This document shows positions 8,796-16,548 of a stretch of DNA of 64,000 nucleotides, piece by piece. The notes under the pieces were generated by a model. That model had not been told where the DNA came from, ran no database searches, and was given only the letters and a program-made list of their open reading frames with translations. Each line of letters begins with the position of its first letter. Positions within the stretch are counted from its first letter, which is position 1. The position numbers were made by a program, and so were the translations under genes. Source of the stretch: Berkiella sp964594635 (GTDB taxonomy: Bacteria; Pseudomonadota; Gammaproteobacteria; Berkiellales; Berkiellaceae); contig CAZQMV010000005.1 of the NCBI GenBank assembly GCA_964594635.1, positions 1 through 64,000 of the forward strand. Direction: 5' to 3'.

Positions 8796-9893
8796 TTATT
8801 CTTGATACTCAAATACTTTGAAGCCTTCCTTTTGACAAAAGGCATCTTTTTGCGCCAACTTGTAATCTTCTACCACCATTTCTTTAACTAGCGCTTCAAA
8901 CGAAATTTTGGGCGTCCAGCCAAGCTTTTGTTTCGCTTTCGTAGCGTCACCTAGCAACGTGTCTACTTCGGTCGGGCGATAATAACGAGGATCGACTGCA
9001 ACCAGACATGCGCCCGAAACAGCATCAAAACCTTTTTCCTCGGATCCTTCGCCTTGCCACCTCATCGTAATATCTAACTCAGCAGCTGCAATGGTGACAA
9101 ATTCACGTACGCTGTGCTGTTCGCCGCTGGCAATGACATAATCATCTGGTTCTTCTTGTTGTAACATCAGCCATTGCATTTCAACGTAGTCTTTTGCATG
9201 TCCCCAGTCACGTAAAGAATCCAGATTTCCTAAATATAAGCAATCCTGCAAACCTAATTTGATGCGAGCTAAAGCGCGAGTAATTTTACGCGTCACAAAC
9301 GTTTCGCCGCGAACCGGCGATTCATGGTTAAACAAAATGCCGTTACAAGCAAAAATATTGTAGGCTTCACGATAATTGATGGTGATCCAATGCGCGTACA
9401 TCTTTGCAACCGCATAGGGCGAACGAGGATAAAAGGGGGTTGCTTCACTTTGCGGGATAGTTTGCACTTTACCAAACAGCTCTGAGGTCGATGCTTGGTA
9501 AAAACGCGTTTGCTTTTCCAATCCCAAAATACGGATTGCTTCCAATAAACGTAGCGTGCCTAGTGCATCGGCATTCGCCGTATACTCTGGCTCTTCAAAT
9601 GAAACAGCTACATGACTTTGCGCAGCTAAATTGTAAATTTCATGTGGCTTCACCTGCTGAATAATACGGATCAAACTACTGGAATCGGTAAGGTCGCCGT
9701 GATGAAGTACCAACCTGCGTTTTGCAACATGTGGATCCTGGTAAAGGTGATCGATGCGATCCGTATTAAAAAGTGATGTCCTGCGCTTGATACCATGTAC
9801 TTCGTAGCCTTTACTCAACAAAAATTCTGCAAGGTACGAGCCATCCTGACCTGTAATACCTGTAATCAGCGCTTTTTTTAATCCGTCGGTCAC
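8796..9893 (-). CDS. gmd: GDP-mannose 4,6-dehydratase
   Basis: The protein opens ALITGITGQDGSYLAEFLL and continues with GIKRRTSLFNTDRID, the catalytic YAVAKMYAHWI and NHESPVRGETFVTRKITRA, all textbook Gmd. I take the GTG at 9893 (365 residues), preceded by AGGGG at good spacing, rather than an upstream in-frame ATG at 9962 whose 23 extra residues match nothing in the family. It makes GDP-4-keto-6-deoxymannose, the substrate of the next gene. It is the first gene of the leftward glycan operon; its promoter should lie in the roughly 250 AT-rich bases before 10142. Confidence 0.93.
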   Translation of the reverse strand: MTDGLKKALITGITGQDGSYLAEFLLSKGYEVHGIKRRTSLFNTDRIDHLYQDPHVAKRRLVLHHGDLTDSSSLIRIIQQVKPHEIYNLAAQSHVAVSFEEPEYTANADALGTLRLLEAIRILGLEKQTRFYQASTSELFGKVQTIPQSEATPFYPRSPYAVAKMYAHWITINYREAYNIFACNGILFNHESPVRGETFVTRKITRALARIKLGLQDCLYLGNLDSLRDWGHAKDYVEMQWLMLQQEEPDDYVIASGEQHSVREFVTIAAAELDITMRWQGEGSEEKGFDAVSGACLVAVDPRYYRPTEVDTLLGDATKAKQKLGWTPKISFEALVKEMVVEDYKLAQKDAFCQKEGFKVFEYQE

Positions 9894-10141
9894 ATGAGCC
9901 CCTTTTTTTAGCCTATCTAATATACGACTTGCAGATTTTACCGAGATCATTCGTAAAAACAACTTAAAACAATAAAATACTATTTAGATAACATGATTTA
10001 GTAAATAAACAATCACACATAATATTAAAAGCTTAGCTTCTTAGTCTTTTACAATTAATTTAACAAAAGCCTTGCAACGATCAGCGAATATGGGTATTTT
10101 TCGGTGTTTTGATTTTCTGTATGGCATGGAAGTAGTGTTGC

Positions 10142-10861
10142 ATGGTAGCAATCGTTTTAGTCGGTGGTAAGCATCTCCTCAATCCCCTGATCCCCGTTGC
10201 AAAAGAGCCTTTCCTTTATTGGCTCACCCTATGGCTTAAGTCCCAAGGTGTAGCGCATATTGTCTACTCAACCAGCCATCAACATGCAGATAAAATAACC
10301 GCATTCACGCAACATCTTGCCAACTCGCTACCGATGTTGTGCATCGATGTGATAACCGAAGCAAGACCACTAGGAACTGGCGGTGGCTCTGCTCTTTGTG
10401 CACAACGCTTTCCGTCAGATTACACTTTAATTGTTAACGGCGATTCTATTTTACTCTGTGATATCCGCTCTGCTTTTCAAAAGCTCCAACAAAATCCCAC
10501 TCTGGATGGCATTATTTTTGGCGTCAATCTTCCGAATGCCGGACGATTTGGCACCTTAGAAGTCGATGACAATCAATTATTGAACGCTTTTAGAGAAAAA
10601 CAGCCCGGCAAAGGCGCTGTGAATGCCGGTGTCTATTTGTTAAAAAATGAGTTACTCACCAACGTGAATCCCGATAAAGAAAGCAGCCTAGAATATGACT
10701 GCTTTCCACAATGGCTAAATCAAGGGAAATCGATTGCGGTGATCGACGGATCCGAGCCGTTTATTGATATTGGGACACCAGAAACCTTAAAGCGGGCTCA
10801 TGAACTCGTCGAGGAATACCAGCCATTGATTATGGGACAAATGAATGTGCGGGTGGCTTGA
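10142..10861 (+). CDS. Sugar-1-phosphate nucleotidyltransferase, HddC-like, with a deleted nucleotide-binding loop
   Basis: A 239-residue protein that follows the HddC/RfbA-type nucleotidyltransferase fold. It has TEARPLGTGGGSAL around residue 80, VNGDSILLCDI for the metal-binding Asp, VNAGVYLLKNELL, and the C-terminal FIDIGTPETLKRA. The N-terminus reads AIVLVGGKHLLNPLIP: the expected G-x-G-T-R-L stretch after the double glycine is missing, about nine residues by comparison with ordinary members such as the transferase at 1-989. An in-frame stop just upstream rules out a longer N-terminus. Catalysis is therefore doubtful. Its last 177 bases are repeated at 11732-11907. Confidence 0.7.
   Translation: MVAIVLVGGKHLLNPLIPVAKEPFLYWLTLWLKSQGVAHIVYSTSHQHADKITAFTQHLANSLPMLCIDVITEARPLGTGGGSALCAQRFPSDYTLIVNGDSILLCDIRSAFQKLQQNPTLDGIIFGVNLPNAGRFGTLEVDDNQLLNAFREKQPGKGAVNAGVYLLKNELLTNVNPDKESSLEYDCFPQWLNQGKSIAVIDGSEPFIDIGTPETLKRAHELVEEYQPLIMGQMNVRVA
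10684..10860 (+). repeat. Copy A of a 177-bp direct repeat (3' end of the nucleotidyltransferase)
   Basis: This stretch, starting cagcctagaatatgactg and ending gtgcgggtggctt, recurs at 11732-11907 in the same orientation. I count about 20 differences plus one single-base gap. The two copies bracket the RelE/XRE toxin-antitoxin genes. Confidence 0.9.
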
Positions 10862-10882
10862 AAGCATATAGTTCATACTTAA

Positions 10883-11200
10883 TCATGATCTTATGCTATT
10901 AAATAAGGCTAACCCTCTATTACCAACAAGTTGTAAAAGTCGAAGCGATGCTCCGCTGGGATGCTTTTCCCCAGTCTCCCATTGCTTCACTGTAGAAGGG
11001 CTAACATTCAAATATTGTGCAAAAACAGGCTGGCTAACCTTAACACTCAGACGAATTTTTTTGACTTCTGTTTTAGTCATCTTTTTTGCAGGCAATAAAC
11101 AAAGCGAATCAAATTTTCTCATCGTGGTTGCATCAATAAGACCTACATCATGCAAACCTTTTGCGGATCCATGCACTGTGTCAAGAATATTTTTTTTCAT
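10883..11200 (-). CDS. XRE-family antitoxin of a RelE/HigB-type toxin-antitoxin module
   Basis: A 105-residue protein with a C-terminal helix-turn-helix of the Cro/C1 type (VKVSQPVFAQYLNVSPSTVK followed by QWETGEKHPSGASLRLLQL). This matches the antitoxin that usually follows PF06296-type RelE toxins. It should bind and neutralise the toxin encoded just upstream and repress their shared promoter. Its start overlaps the toxin's 3' end by 20 bases, the usual toxin-first HigBA arrangement. Confidence 0.85.
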   Translation of the reverse strand: MKKNILDTVHGSAKGLHDVGLIDATTMRKFDSLCLLPAKKMTKTEVKKIRLSVKVSQPVFAQYLNVSPSTVKQWETGEKHPSGASLRLLQLVGNRGLALFNSIRS

Positions 11201-11567
11201 CTTTGACCTCTACTAATTCACCCATATCAGATGCCACCTTAATATCTCCATCGGAAAATGCTAAATATATTTTAGCCAATTCCTTTAAAGCTTGTTCTTC
11301 TTTCTCATTAATATTCGTTCTAACATTTTTTTCAAAACCATATAAAAAGAAAACTATTGTTCCTCTTTTATATGCCAACAAGGTTCTATAGCCACCACTT
11401 TTTCCACTTGTTATTGTTGCAACTCGTTTTTTATACAAATTGCCACCTAAATTCGCATCAACAAGTCCACATTCAATTTCTTTAACTGCGCCAATGATAG
11501 GTTTATCTGTTAAACCCGTCTTTTTTGCCCACTTAGCAAACAATTTTGTTTTGAAAATGCTTAACAA
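11181..11567 (-). CDS. RelE/HigB-like toxin (PF06296 type)
   Basis: The frame carries SIFKTKLFAKWAKKTGLTD, then ECGLVDANLGGNLYKKRVA, GKSGGYRTLLAYKRG and FFLYGFEKN, the conserved run of the PF06296 RelE-like toxins, which by family act as ribosome-dependent mRNA interferases. I choose a TTG start at 11567 (128 residues) because an AGGAG sits five bases before it and family members begin near this point. A longer version from an ATG at 11609 would add a non-conserved hydrophobic leader. The antitoxin follows directly. Confidence 0.8.
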   Translation of the reverse strand: MLSIFKTKLFAKWAKKTGLTDKPIIGAVKEIECGLVDANLGGNLYKKRVATITSGKSGGYRTLLAYKRGTIVFFLYGFEKNVRTNINEKEEQALKELAKIYLAFSDGDIKVASDMGELVEVKDEKKYS

Positions 11568-11731
11568 GATCACTCCTATAAGTATACCACTAGGTGTCAC
11601 ACTTATCAAACCAAGCTAATACTACATCAACCTATTGTTAAATAAGTCATTTATTGAGTGTGTCTACCCCAATTATGATTATTGTACACATATCAATTAT
11701 GTATAACAAGGCGGATTATTAAAACGAGAAA

Positions 11732-11907
11732 CAGCCTAGAATATGACTGTTTCCCACAATGGCTAAAACAAGGTAAATCGATTGCGGTAATCGATGAAAA
11801 AACGCCATTTATTGATATTGGCACGCCAGAAACATTGAAGCGGGCTTATGAACTCGTCGAGGAATACCAGCCGTTGATTATGGGACAATGAATGTGCGGG
11901 TGGCTTA
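11732..11907 (+). pseudogene. Orphan 3' fragment of a nucleotidyltransferase gene (repeat copy B)
   Basis: This encodes SLEYDCFPQWLKQGKSIAVI and FIDIGTPETLKRAYELVEE, the C-terminal end of the 10142 gene, without any 5' part. Many differences from copy A are silent, so it descends from a functional relative and is not fresh duplication noise. One base is missing near the end (acaatga against acaaatga), which brings in an early stop. No promoter or start is evident. It is best read as a scar of the event that placed the toxin-antitoxin module here. Confidence 0.85.
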
Positions 11908-11944
11908 ACCTAATGTATTTACACATGATTTGGTGTTTTTCTGG

Positions 11945-11973
11945 TTGTCATTTGGTTTAAATTAGGCTATATT
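11945..11973 (+). promoter_or_regulatory. Sigma-70-like promoter for the RES/DUF2384 module
   Basis: TTGTCA at 11945-11950 and TATATT at 11968-11973 are separated by 17 bases and lie about 30 bases ahead of the first gene. This is a near-consensus pair in the correct place. Confidence 0.6.
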
Positions 11974-12002
11974 TAGGTATTATCGCTCAGTTAGAGATTC
12001 TT

Positions 12003-12380
12003 ATGCCAAATACTTACAATTTGTTTAGTACAGTCCCTAGAAGGAATTTTTTAGGATTGATTGGGCAAGATCCTAAAAAAACTGTGGAATTTCTTAATTT
12101 TGATGCCAATGATGTTTCAAAAGCAACAAATACACCCAAAGCATCTATACGATATGATGAAAAAATCCCTAAAGAATTAAAGCAACGACTTGCAGAAATA
12201 GCATTGATCTGCGAACTCGTAGCTAATTTTTTCGATGGAGATGCTGCAAAAACTGCATTATGGTTTAAAGTTCCTAATCCTTCATTAGGCAATATCTCGC
12301 CTAGAGATATGCTAAGATTTGGCCAATTTGAAAAACTCCGTTCATTTATTAATAATGCATTGGAAGGTAATACTCCCTAA
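12003..12380 (+). CDS. DUF2384 (MbcA/ParS/Xre-type) antitoxin
   Basis: A 125-residue protein whose C-terminal half (FFDGDAAKTALWFKVPNPSL then RDMLRFGQFEKLRSFINNAL) is the DUF2384 toxin-binding domain of MbcA/Xre antitoxins. The N-terminal half (DANDVSKATNTPKASIRYDE) would be the Xre-like DNA-binding part and is short and divergent. It should neutralise the RES toxin that follows and autoregulate the promoter in front. The stop and the next start share one base (TAATG), so the proteins are made together. Confidence 0.85.
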   Translation: MPNTYNLFSTVPRRNFLGLIGQDPKKTVEFLNFDANDVSKATNTPKASIRYDEKIPKELKQRLAEIALICELVANFFDGDAAKTALWFKVPNPSLGNISPRDMLRFGQFEKLRSFINNALEGNTP

Positions 12381-13267
12381 TGAAACAGAGCAATGCATTA
12401 TACGAGCTTGAAAAGTTAAGTGTTAAAGAATTAAATAAGTGGAACAAGCGCTCTAAAGAAATTAAAGAATATGTTAATCAAAATTACAATTATTTTGCAG
12501 AGCAACGGTCTCGCATTTTTCTAGAACTGAAAAATGCTCTTCTTAGAAATTGCACAACCCACAGCTTTGAAAACTGGCAGCGACTTGTTTCATGGAAATA
12601 CACTTTACATCCTCTTTCAACAGCAGGAAGCATGCAAAACGCTATTGGAGGTAGATTTAACTTAGGGCAAATTGACCCTTTGAGATTTCCCTATTTTGGT
12701 GCCTTGTACATTGCAGAAGATCGAGATACCGCTTTTAGAGAAAAATACGGTATTCCCAAATCTAGTTCAACAACAGGATTAACCCAAGAGGAACTTGCTT
12801 TAACAAAGCCATCTCATGAAACGCTTATTTCAGCAAATGGAAACATTTACAATATCTTAGACATCACAAATCTTAATAACTTGAAAGACTATTTTAATTT
12901 AATTAAAGCGATCAAGTTACCACAAAGTCTTTCAAAAAAAGCAAAGTTAATTAATTATGATCCAATGAAAGAAGTGAGAACTCTTAATAGATTATATCAA
13001 ACCATTTATTCACAAGATTGGAGGCAAATGCCTATTCTATTTAGTATTCCAGCTAATTGCCAAATACTAGGACACATTGCTTATGAGGCAGGGATTGAGG
13101 GCATATTATATAATTCTGTCAAAGATGGGAAAAGATGCATGGCCATATTCCCGCGTAATTTTAAAGATAGTTCATCTTATGTGGAAATTGATCCCATCAA
13201 GGCTCCTTTGGAAATTGATCCAAAAAGATTAAGATTAGATAAAACATCATATCAATGCTTCATTTAA
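12380..13267 (+). CDS. RES-domain toxin
   Basis: A 295-residue protein with the RES fold. GGRFNLGQ supplies the arginine, ALYIAEDRDTAFREKYG the glutamate, and GILYNSVKDG the serine that name the family. RES toxins such as MbcT and Res degrade cellular NAD+; that activity is inferred from family. The N-terminal 70 residues (SKEIKEYVNQNYNYFAEQRS) are an additional helical segment not typical of minimal RES proteins of about 160-230 residues. Paired with the DUF2384 antitoxin through a one-base overlap. Confidence 0.85.
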   Translation: MKQSNALYELEKLSVKELNKWNKRSKEIKEYVNQNYNYFAEQRSRIFLELKNALLRNCTTHSFENWQRLVSWKYTLHPLSTAGSMQNAIGGRFNLGQIDPLRFPYFGALYIAEDRDTAFREKYGIPKSSSTTGLTQEELALTKPSHETLISANGNIYNILDITNLNNLKDYFNLIKAIKLPQSLSKKAKLINYDPMKEVRTLNRLYQTIYSQDWRQMPILFSIPANCQILGHIAYEAGIEGILYNSVKDGKRCMAIFPRNFKDSSSYVEIDPIKAPLEIDPKRLRLDKTSYQCFI

Positions 13268-13282
13268 AATATTTAATATAGC

Positions 13283-13714
13283 TCATTCAATATGCGACCG
13301 TAACATCCACAATGTTTTTTCGTGCTCAGCTAATCGTTGCACAATAAAATCTTGCGTGACATCATCTTCTTCATCTTCTGCTTGCTTTAAAATTAACCGC
13401 AAATTTTTGCAAACAAGATCATGGCTTTCGATAAGATCTTTTATCATGGCAAAACCATCAATTTGTGTTTTTGCTTCTGGAATGGTTTTTAAAGAAATGA
13501 ATTCTTCAAAGCTGCCAGGGGCTCTATCGCCCAAGGAACGGATACGTTCAGCGATTTCATCAATCGCTTCGGCTAATTCTTTATATTGACTTTCAAAGAA
13601 TAAATGAAGGCTATTAAAATGCGGGCCAACCACATTCCAATGGTAATTTTGAGTTTTTAAATACAGTGCATAAGTGTTTGCTAATACCACTTTTAAACCG
13701 CTGGTTGCGCTCAT
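13283..13714 (-). CDS. dps: Dps-family ferritin-like DNA-protection protein
   Basis: A 143-residue protein with the Dps ferroxidase signature: NYHWNVVGPHFNSLHLFFES then ELAEAIDEIAERIRSLG. Dps proteins assemble into dodecamers, oxidise Fe(II) with peroxide and shield DNA in stress. The ATG is preceded by a GAGGGAG site. It is transcribed alone, convergent with the RES toxin gene. The N-terminus is short and lacks a lysine-rich DNA-binding tail, so it may act mainly in iron storage and peroxide defence. Confidence 0.92.
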   Translation of the reverse strand: MSATSGLKVVLANTYALYLKTQNYHWNVVGPHFNSLHLFFESQYKELAEAIDEIAERIRSLGDRAPGSFEEFISLKTIPEAKTQIDGFAMIKDLIESHDLVCKNLRLILKQAEDEEDDVTQDFIVQRLAEHEKTLWMLRSHIE

Positions 13715-13884
13715 TGATGCTCTCCCTCGATTAATGTTGTTGATTGATTATATATACAGCCAAACACACACGTAATCAATACCTTATATATAAGAGTTTA
13801 AGCTATGATTGAACACCATGAACTTTTTATCTACTAATTATAATAAAGTGCATATTCAATATTCGTTACGAAGAGGTTTGCATC

Positions 13885-14481
13885 ATGACCACACTACTCA
13901 TTATTCTAGGGCTTCTTGTCGCTTTAGTGTTTTATGTTATTGGCATGTACAACCGCTTAATTGAATTAAAAAACCGCTTCGTCAATGCTTTTGCCCAAAT
14001 CGACGTCCAATTACAACGTCGCTATGATCTGATCCCCAATTTAGTGGAAACAGCAAAAAGCTATATGCAATATGAACAAAAAACACTCACAATGATTATC
14101 GAAGCACGTAATCAAGCAAAGTCTGCGGCAAGTACTGCGGCTCTTAGCCCTGCTGATCCCCAAGCAATGGGAGCACTCAATGCTGCTGAAATTGGCTTAA
14201 CCGCCCAAATGGGCAAGTTTTTCGCATTAGCTGAAAATTATCCTGATTTAAAGTCTAATCAAACCATGCAACAACTGATGGAAGAATTATCTTCAACCGA
14301 AAATAAAATTAGCTTTGCGCGCCAAGCCTTTAACGATGCTGTCATGCTTTATAATACCGCTCGCCAAGTATTCCCAAGCAATATTATTGCAGGGATGTTT
14401 CACTTTGAGCCTGCTAAACATTTTGAAATTGAAAATCAAGAAGCTAAAACGCCAGTCAAAGTTTCCTTTACCAATCCTTAG
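13885..14481 (+). CDS. lemA: LemA family membrane-anchored protein
   Basis: A 198-residue protein with one N-terminal transmembrane helix (residues 2-20) and a helical soluble part. It carries the LemA signature RYDLIPNLVETAKSYMQYEQ and ENYPDLKSNQTMQQLMEEL. LemA proteins are inner-membrane proteins of poorly defined function, often encoded next to HtpX-like M48 proteases, as here (nine-base gap). An AGAGG site precedes the ATG. Coupled function with the protease in envelope quality control is inferred from context. Confidence 0.9.
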   Translation: MTTLLIILGLLVALVFYVIGMYNRLIELKNRFVNAFAQIDVQLQRRYDLIPNLVETAKSYMQYEQKTLTMIIEARNQAKSAASTAALSPADPQAMGALNAAEIGLTAQMGKFFALAENYPDLKSNQTMQQLMEELSSTENKISFARQAFNDAVMLYNTARQVFPSNIIAGMFHFEPAKHFEIENQEAKTPVKVSFTNP

Positions 14482-14490
14482 TGGTCTACA

Positions 14491-16458
14491 ATGAACTTTT
14501 TCGAGCAACAAGATAAAGCCCGAAAGAAAACCTCAAAACTGGTTTTGTATTTTATTTTGGCAGTCTTTTTTATCATTGTCGCAATAGATGTGCTAGTTGT
14601 TGCAGCAATTATTTTTGGTTCAAATCCTGACGCTTCTGATTCAATCCATTACACCATCAATAACGAAGAAGTCTACCTAGTCAAGAACGGTAGCTTTGAT
14701 TTCAATTCTCTTTTCAAAATTGTCTTATTAGTAGGTGCCGCCGTCACTCCAGCGATTTTAATTATCATCGGCATTGGGACACTCATTCGCCTTTATCAAA
14801 CCCGAGGGGGTGGACTCAGCATAGCACAGATGGTTAAAGCAAGACCCCTTGATCATTCAACCAATGATTTTAAAGAACAACGATTTATTAATATTGTAGA
14901 AGAAATGTCTATTGCTTCTGGTGTTGACGTACCACAATTATTTGTCATGGACAATGAACCGGCCATCAATGCATTTGTTGCAGGCTACCATCCTAACGAT
15001 ATGGTCATGGTCGTGACACAAGGTGCTTTAGAGACACTCGATAGAGAAGCGCTACAAGGTGTTGTTGGACATGAATTTAGCCACATTTTTAATGGTGACA
15101 TGAAGATCAATATTCGTTTAATTGGGCTATTGGGTGGCATATTTGCGATCGGGCAACTCGGTTCTTTTATTCTGCGAACACTACAATTTCGCTCTTCTTC
15201 ATCGTCCTCGTCTTCCTCGTCTGATACCAAAGGGAATGGCATATTCTTTGCAATTCTTATCGGTATTGGGTTATTCATTATTGGTTATATTGGGCTGTTT
15301 TTTGGACGACTCATTAAAGCAGCCATTTCCCGGCAAAGAGAATCTTTAGCCGATGCTTGCTCTGTACAATATACGCGAAATCCACAGGGTCTTATTCAAG
15401 CGTTGAGTGCAATACAAGAAAACCAAAAAGGCTCACAATTAAAATCAAGCCATGCAGAAGATATTAATCATATGTGCTTTGGTCCTTCATTAAACATGTG
15501 GTTTAGTACATTACTTGCTTCTCACCCCCCTATCATCGATCGGATCCATGATTTAGATCCACAAGGAATTTATTCACAAGGTATCCCTCACTCAAGTTCT
15601 CAAACAACTACTTTTGCCCCCAATACCACCATGGGATTTGCGGGTGGGGCGATTAGCGCCAATTCCATAGAGCAAAGCATCGGACACATTAATCAAGCCC
15701 AAATTCATTATGCAACCAACATGATAGAGGCTATCCCTGAAGACATTAAAAGTAAATGCCACGATTCAAATCAAGTCGAATTAATACTGTATGCCATTTT
15801 AATGCCAACTCACGACAATGTCCTTTATCAGCAAGCAGAGTCCATATTAAAAAAGCAACTAGATGCTGACATGATTGCTAAAATACAAGACTATGGTAAA
15901 CAGATTGATCAATTGGGAATGCTCTATTACTTGCCTATTATCGATATTGCCATGCCAGGTTTTAGAATAAAAAGTTTAGATGAAAAAACTAAAGTCGTTA
16001 CTATTTTGGATCAGTTTGTTGCAGTAAACCCCACTCTCTTCACCTTTAGTGCTGTTGCAATGATTAAAAAATCAATCAACCTCTATACAACGCCAAAAAA
16101 TAAAAACCTAAAGATAGCAAATTTATTACCAGAAGTAAGCGAATTGATCCGGTTTATTATCTCCTGTGGAAAGCAGGACGCACAAACATCCAGTGCCATT
16201 TATCAACAGGTTATGCAGCAATTCACTAATAGCCCTATTAACGAACCCAAAGTGAATGCCTTTAATGCGCATGATTTTCAAAAATTACTCGCCAAGCTCA
16301 ACATGCTGGCACCTCTTTCCAAAGAAAAGCTGCTGCATGCGTGCTTGTCCTGTATTGAAAGTGATCAACAAATATTAATAGAAGAGGCAGAATGTATTCG
16401 TGCGATTGCCGCTTGTTTGAATTGTCCTATTCCACCCATTGTACCTTCTACTGGTTAA
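14491..16458 (+). CDS. M48-family (HtpX-like) membrane metalloprotease with a long C-terminal extension
   Basis: A 655-residue protein. It has transmembrane segments near residues 17-45 and 70-95, the zinc motif HEFSH at 194-198, two further membrane segments around 210-280, and the third-ligand segment RQRESLADACSVQYT near 285. The serine run SSSSSSSSSS around 230-240 lies between membrane segments. HtpX itself is about 290 residues; here a further 300 residues with no recognised domain follow. It probably degrades misfolded membrane proteins together with LemA. Confidence 0.85.
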   Translation: MNFFEQQDKARKKTSKLVLYFILAVFFIIVAIDVLVVAAIIFGSNPDASDSIHYTINNEEVYLVKNGSFDFNSLFKIVLLVGAAVTPAILIIIGIGTLIRLYQTRGGGLSIAQMVKARPLDHSTNDFKEQRFINIVEEMSIASGVDVPQLFVMDNEPAINAFVAGYHPNDMVMVVTQGALETLDREALQGVVGHEFSHIFNGDMKINIRLIGLLGGIFAIGQLGSFILRTLQFRSSSSSSSSSSDTKGNGIFFAILIGIGLFIIGYIGLFFGRLIKAAISRQRESLADACSVQYTRNPQGLIQALSAIQENQKGSQLKSSHAEDINHMCFGPSLNMWFSTLLASHPPIIDRIHDLDPQGIYSQGIPHSSSQTTTFAPNTTMGFAGGAISANSIEQSIGHINQAQIHYATNMIEAIPEDIKSKCHDSNQVELILYAILMPTHDNVLYQQAESILKKQLDADMIAKIQDYGKQIDQLGMLYYLPIIDIAMPGFRIKSLDEKTKVVTILDQFVAVNPTLFTFSAVAMIKKSINLYTTPKNKNLKIANLLPEVSELIRFIISCGKQDAQTSSAIYQQVMQQFTNSPINEPKVNAFNAHDFQKLLAKLNMLAPLSKEKLLHACLSCIESDQQILIEEAECIRAIAACLNCPIPPIVPSTG

Positions 16459-16548
16459 AACCCACCCTCTGCTAAAGAAAGCTCCGCTTTTGACCGAAAA
16501 CATTAGCAATAGACCCTTATTTTAATTCTATTAATAAGTATTCATAGC

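Noticed and set aside
11682..11891. A functional 69-residue gene
   Set aside because: Only the part from about 11727 matches anything, and it matches the 3' end of the 10142 gene; the start lies in unrelated sequence.
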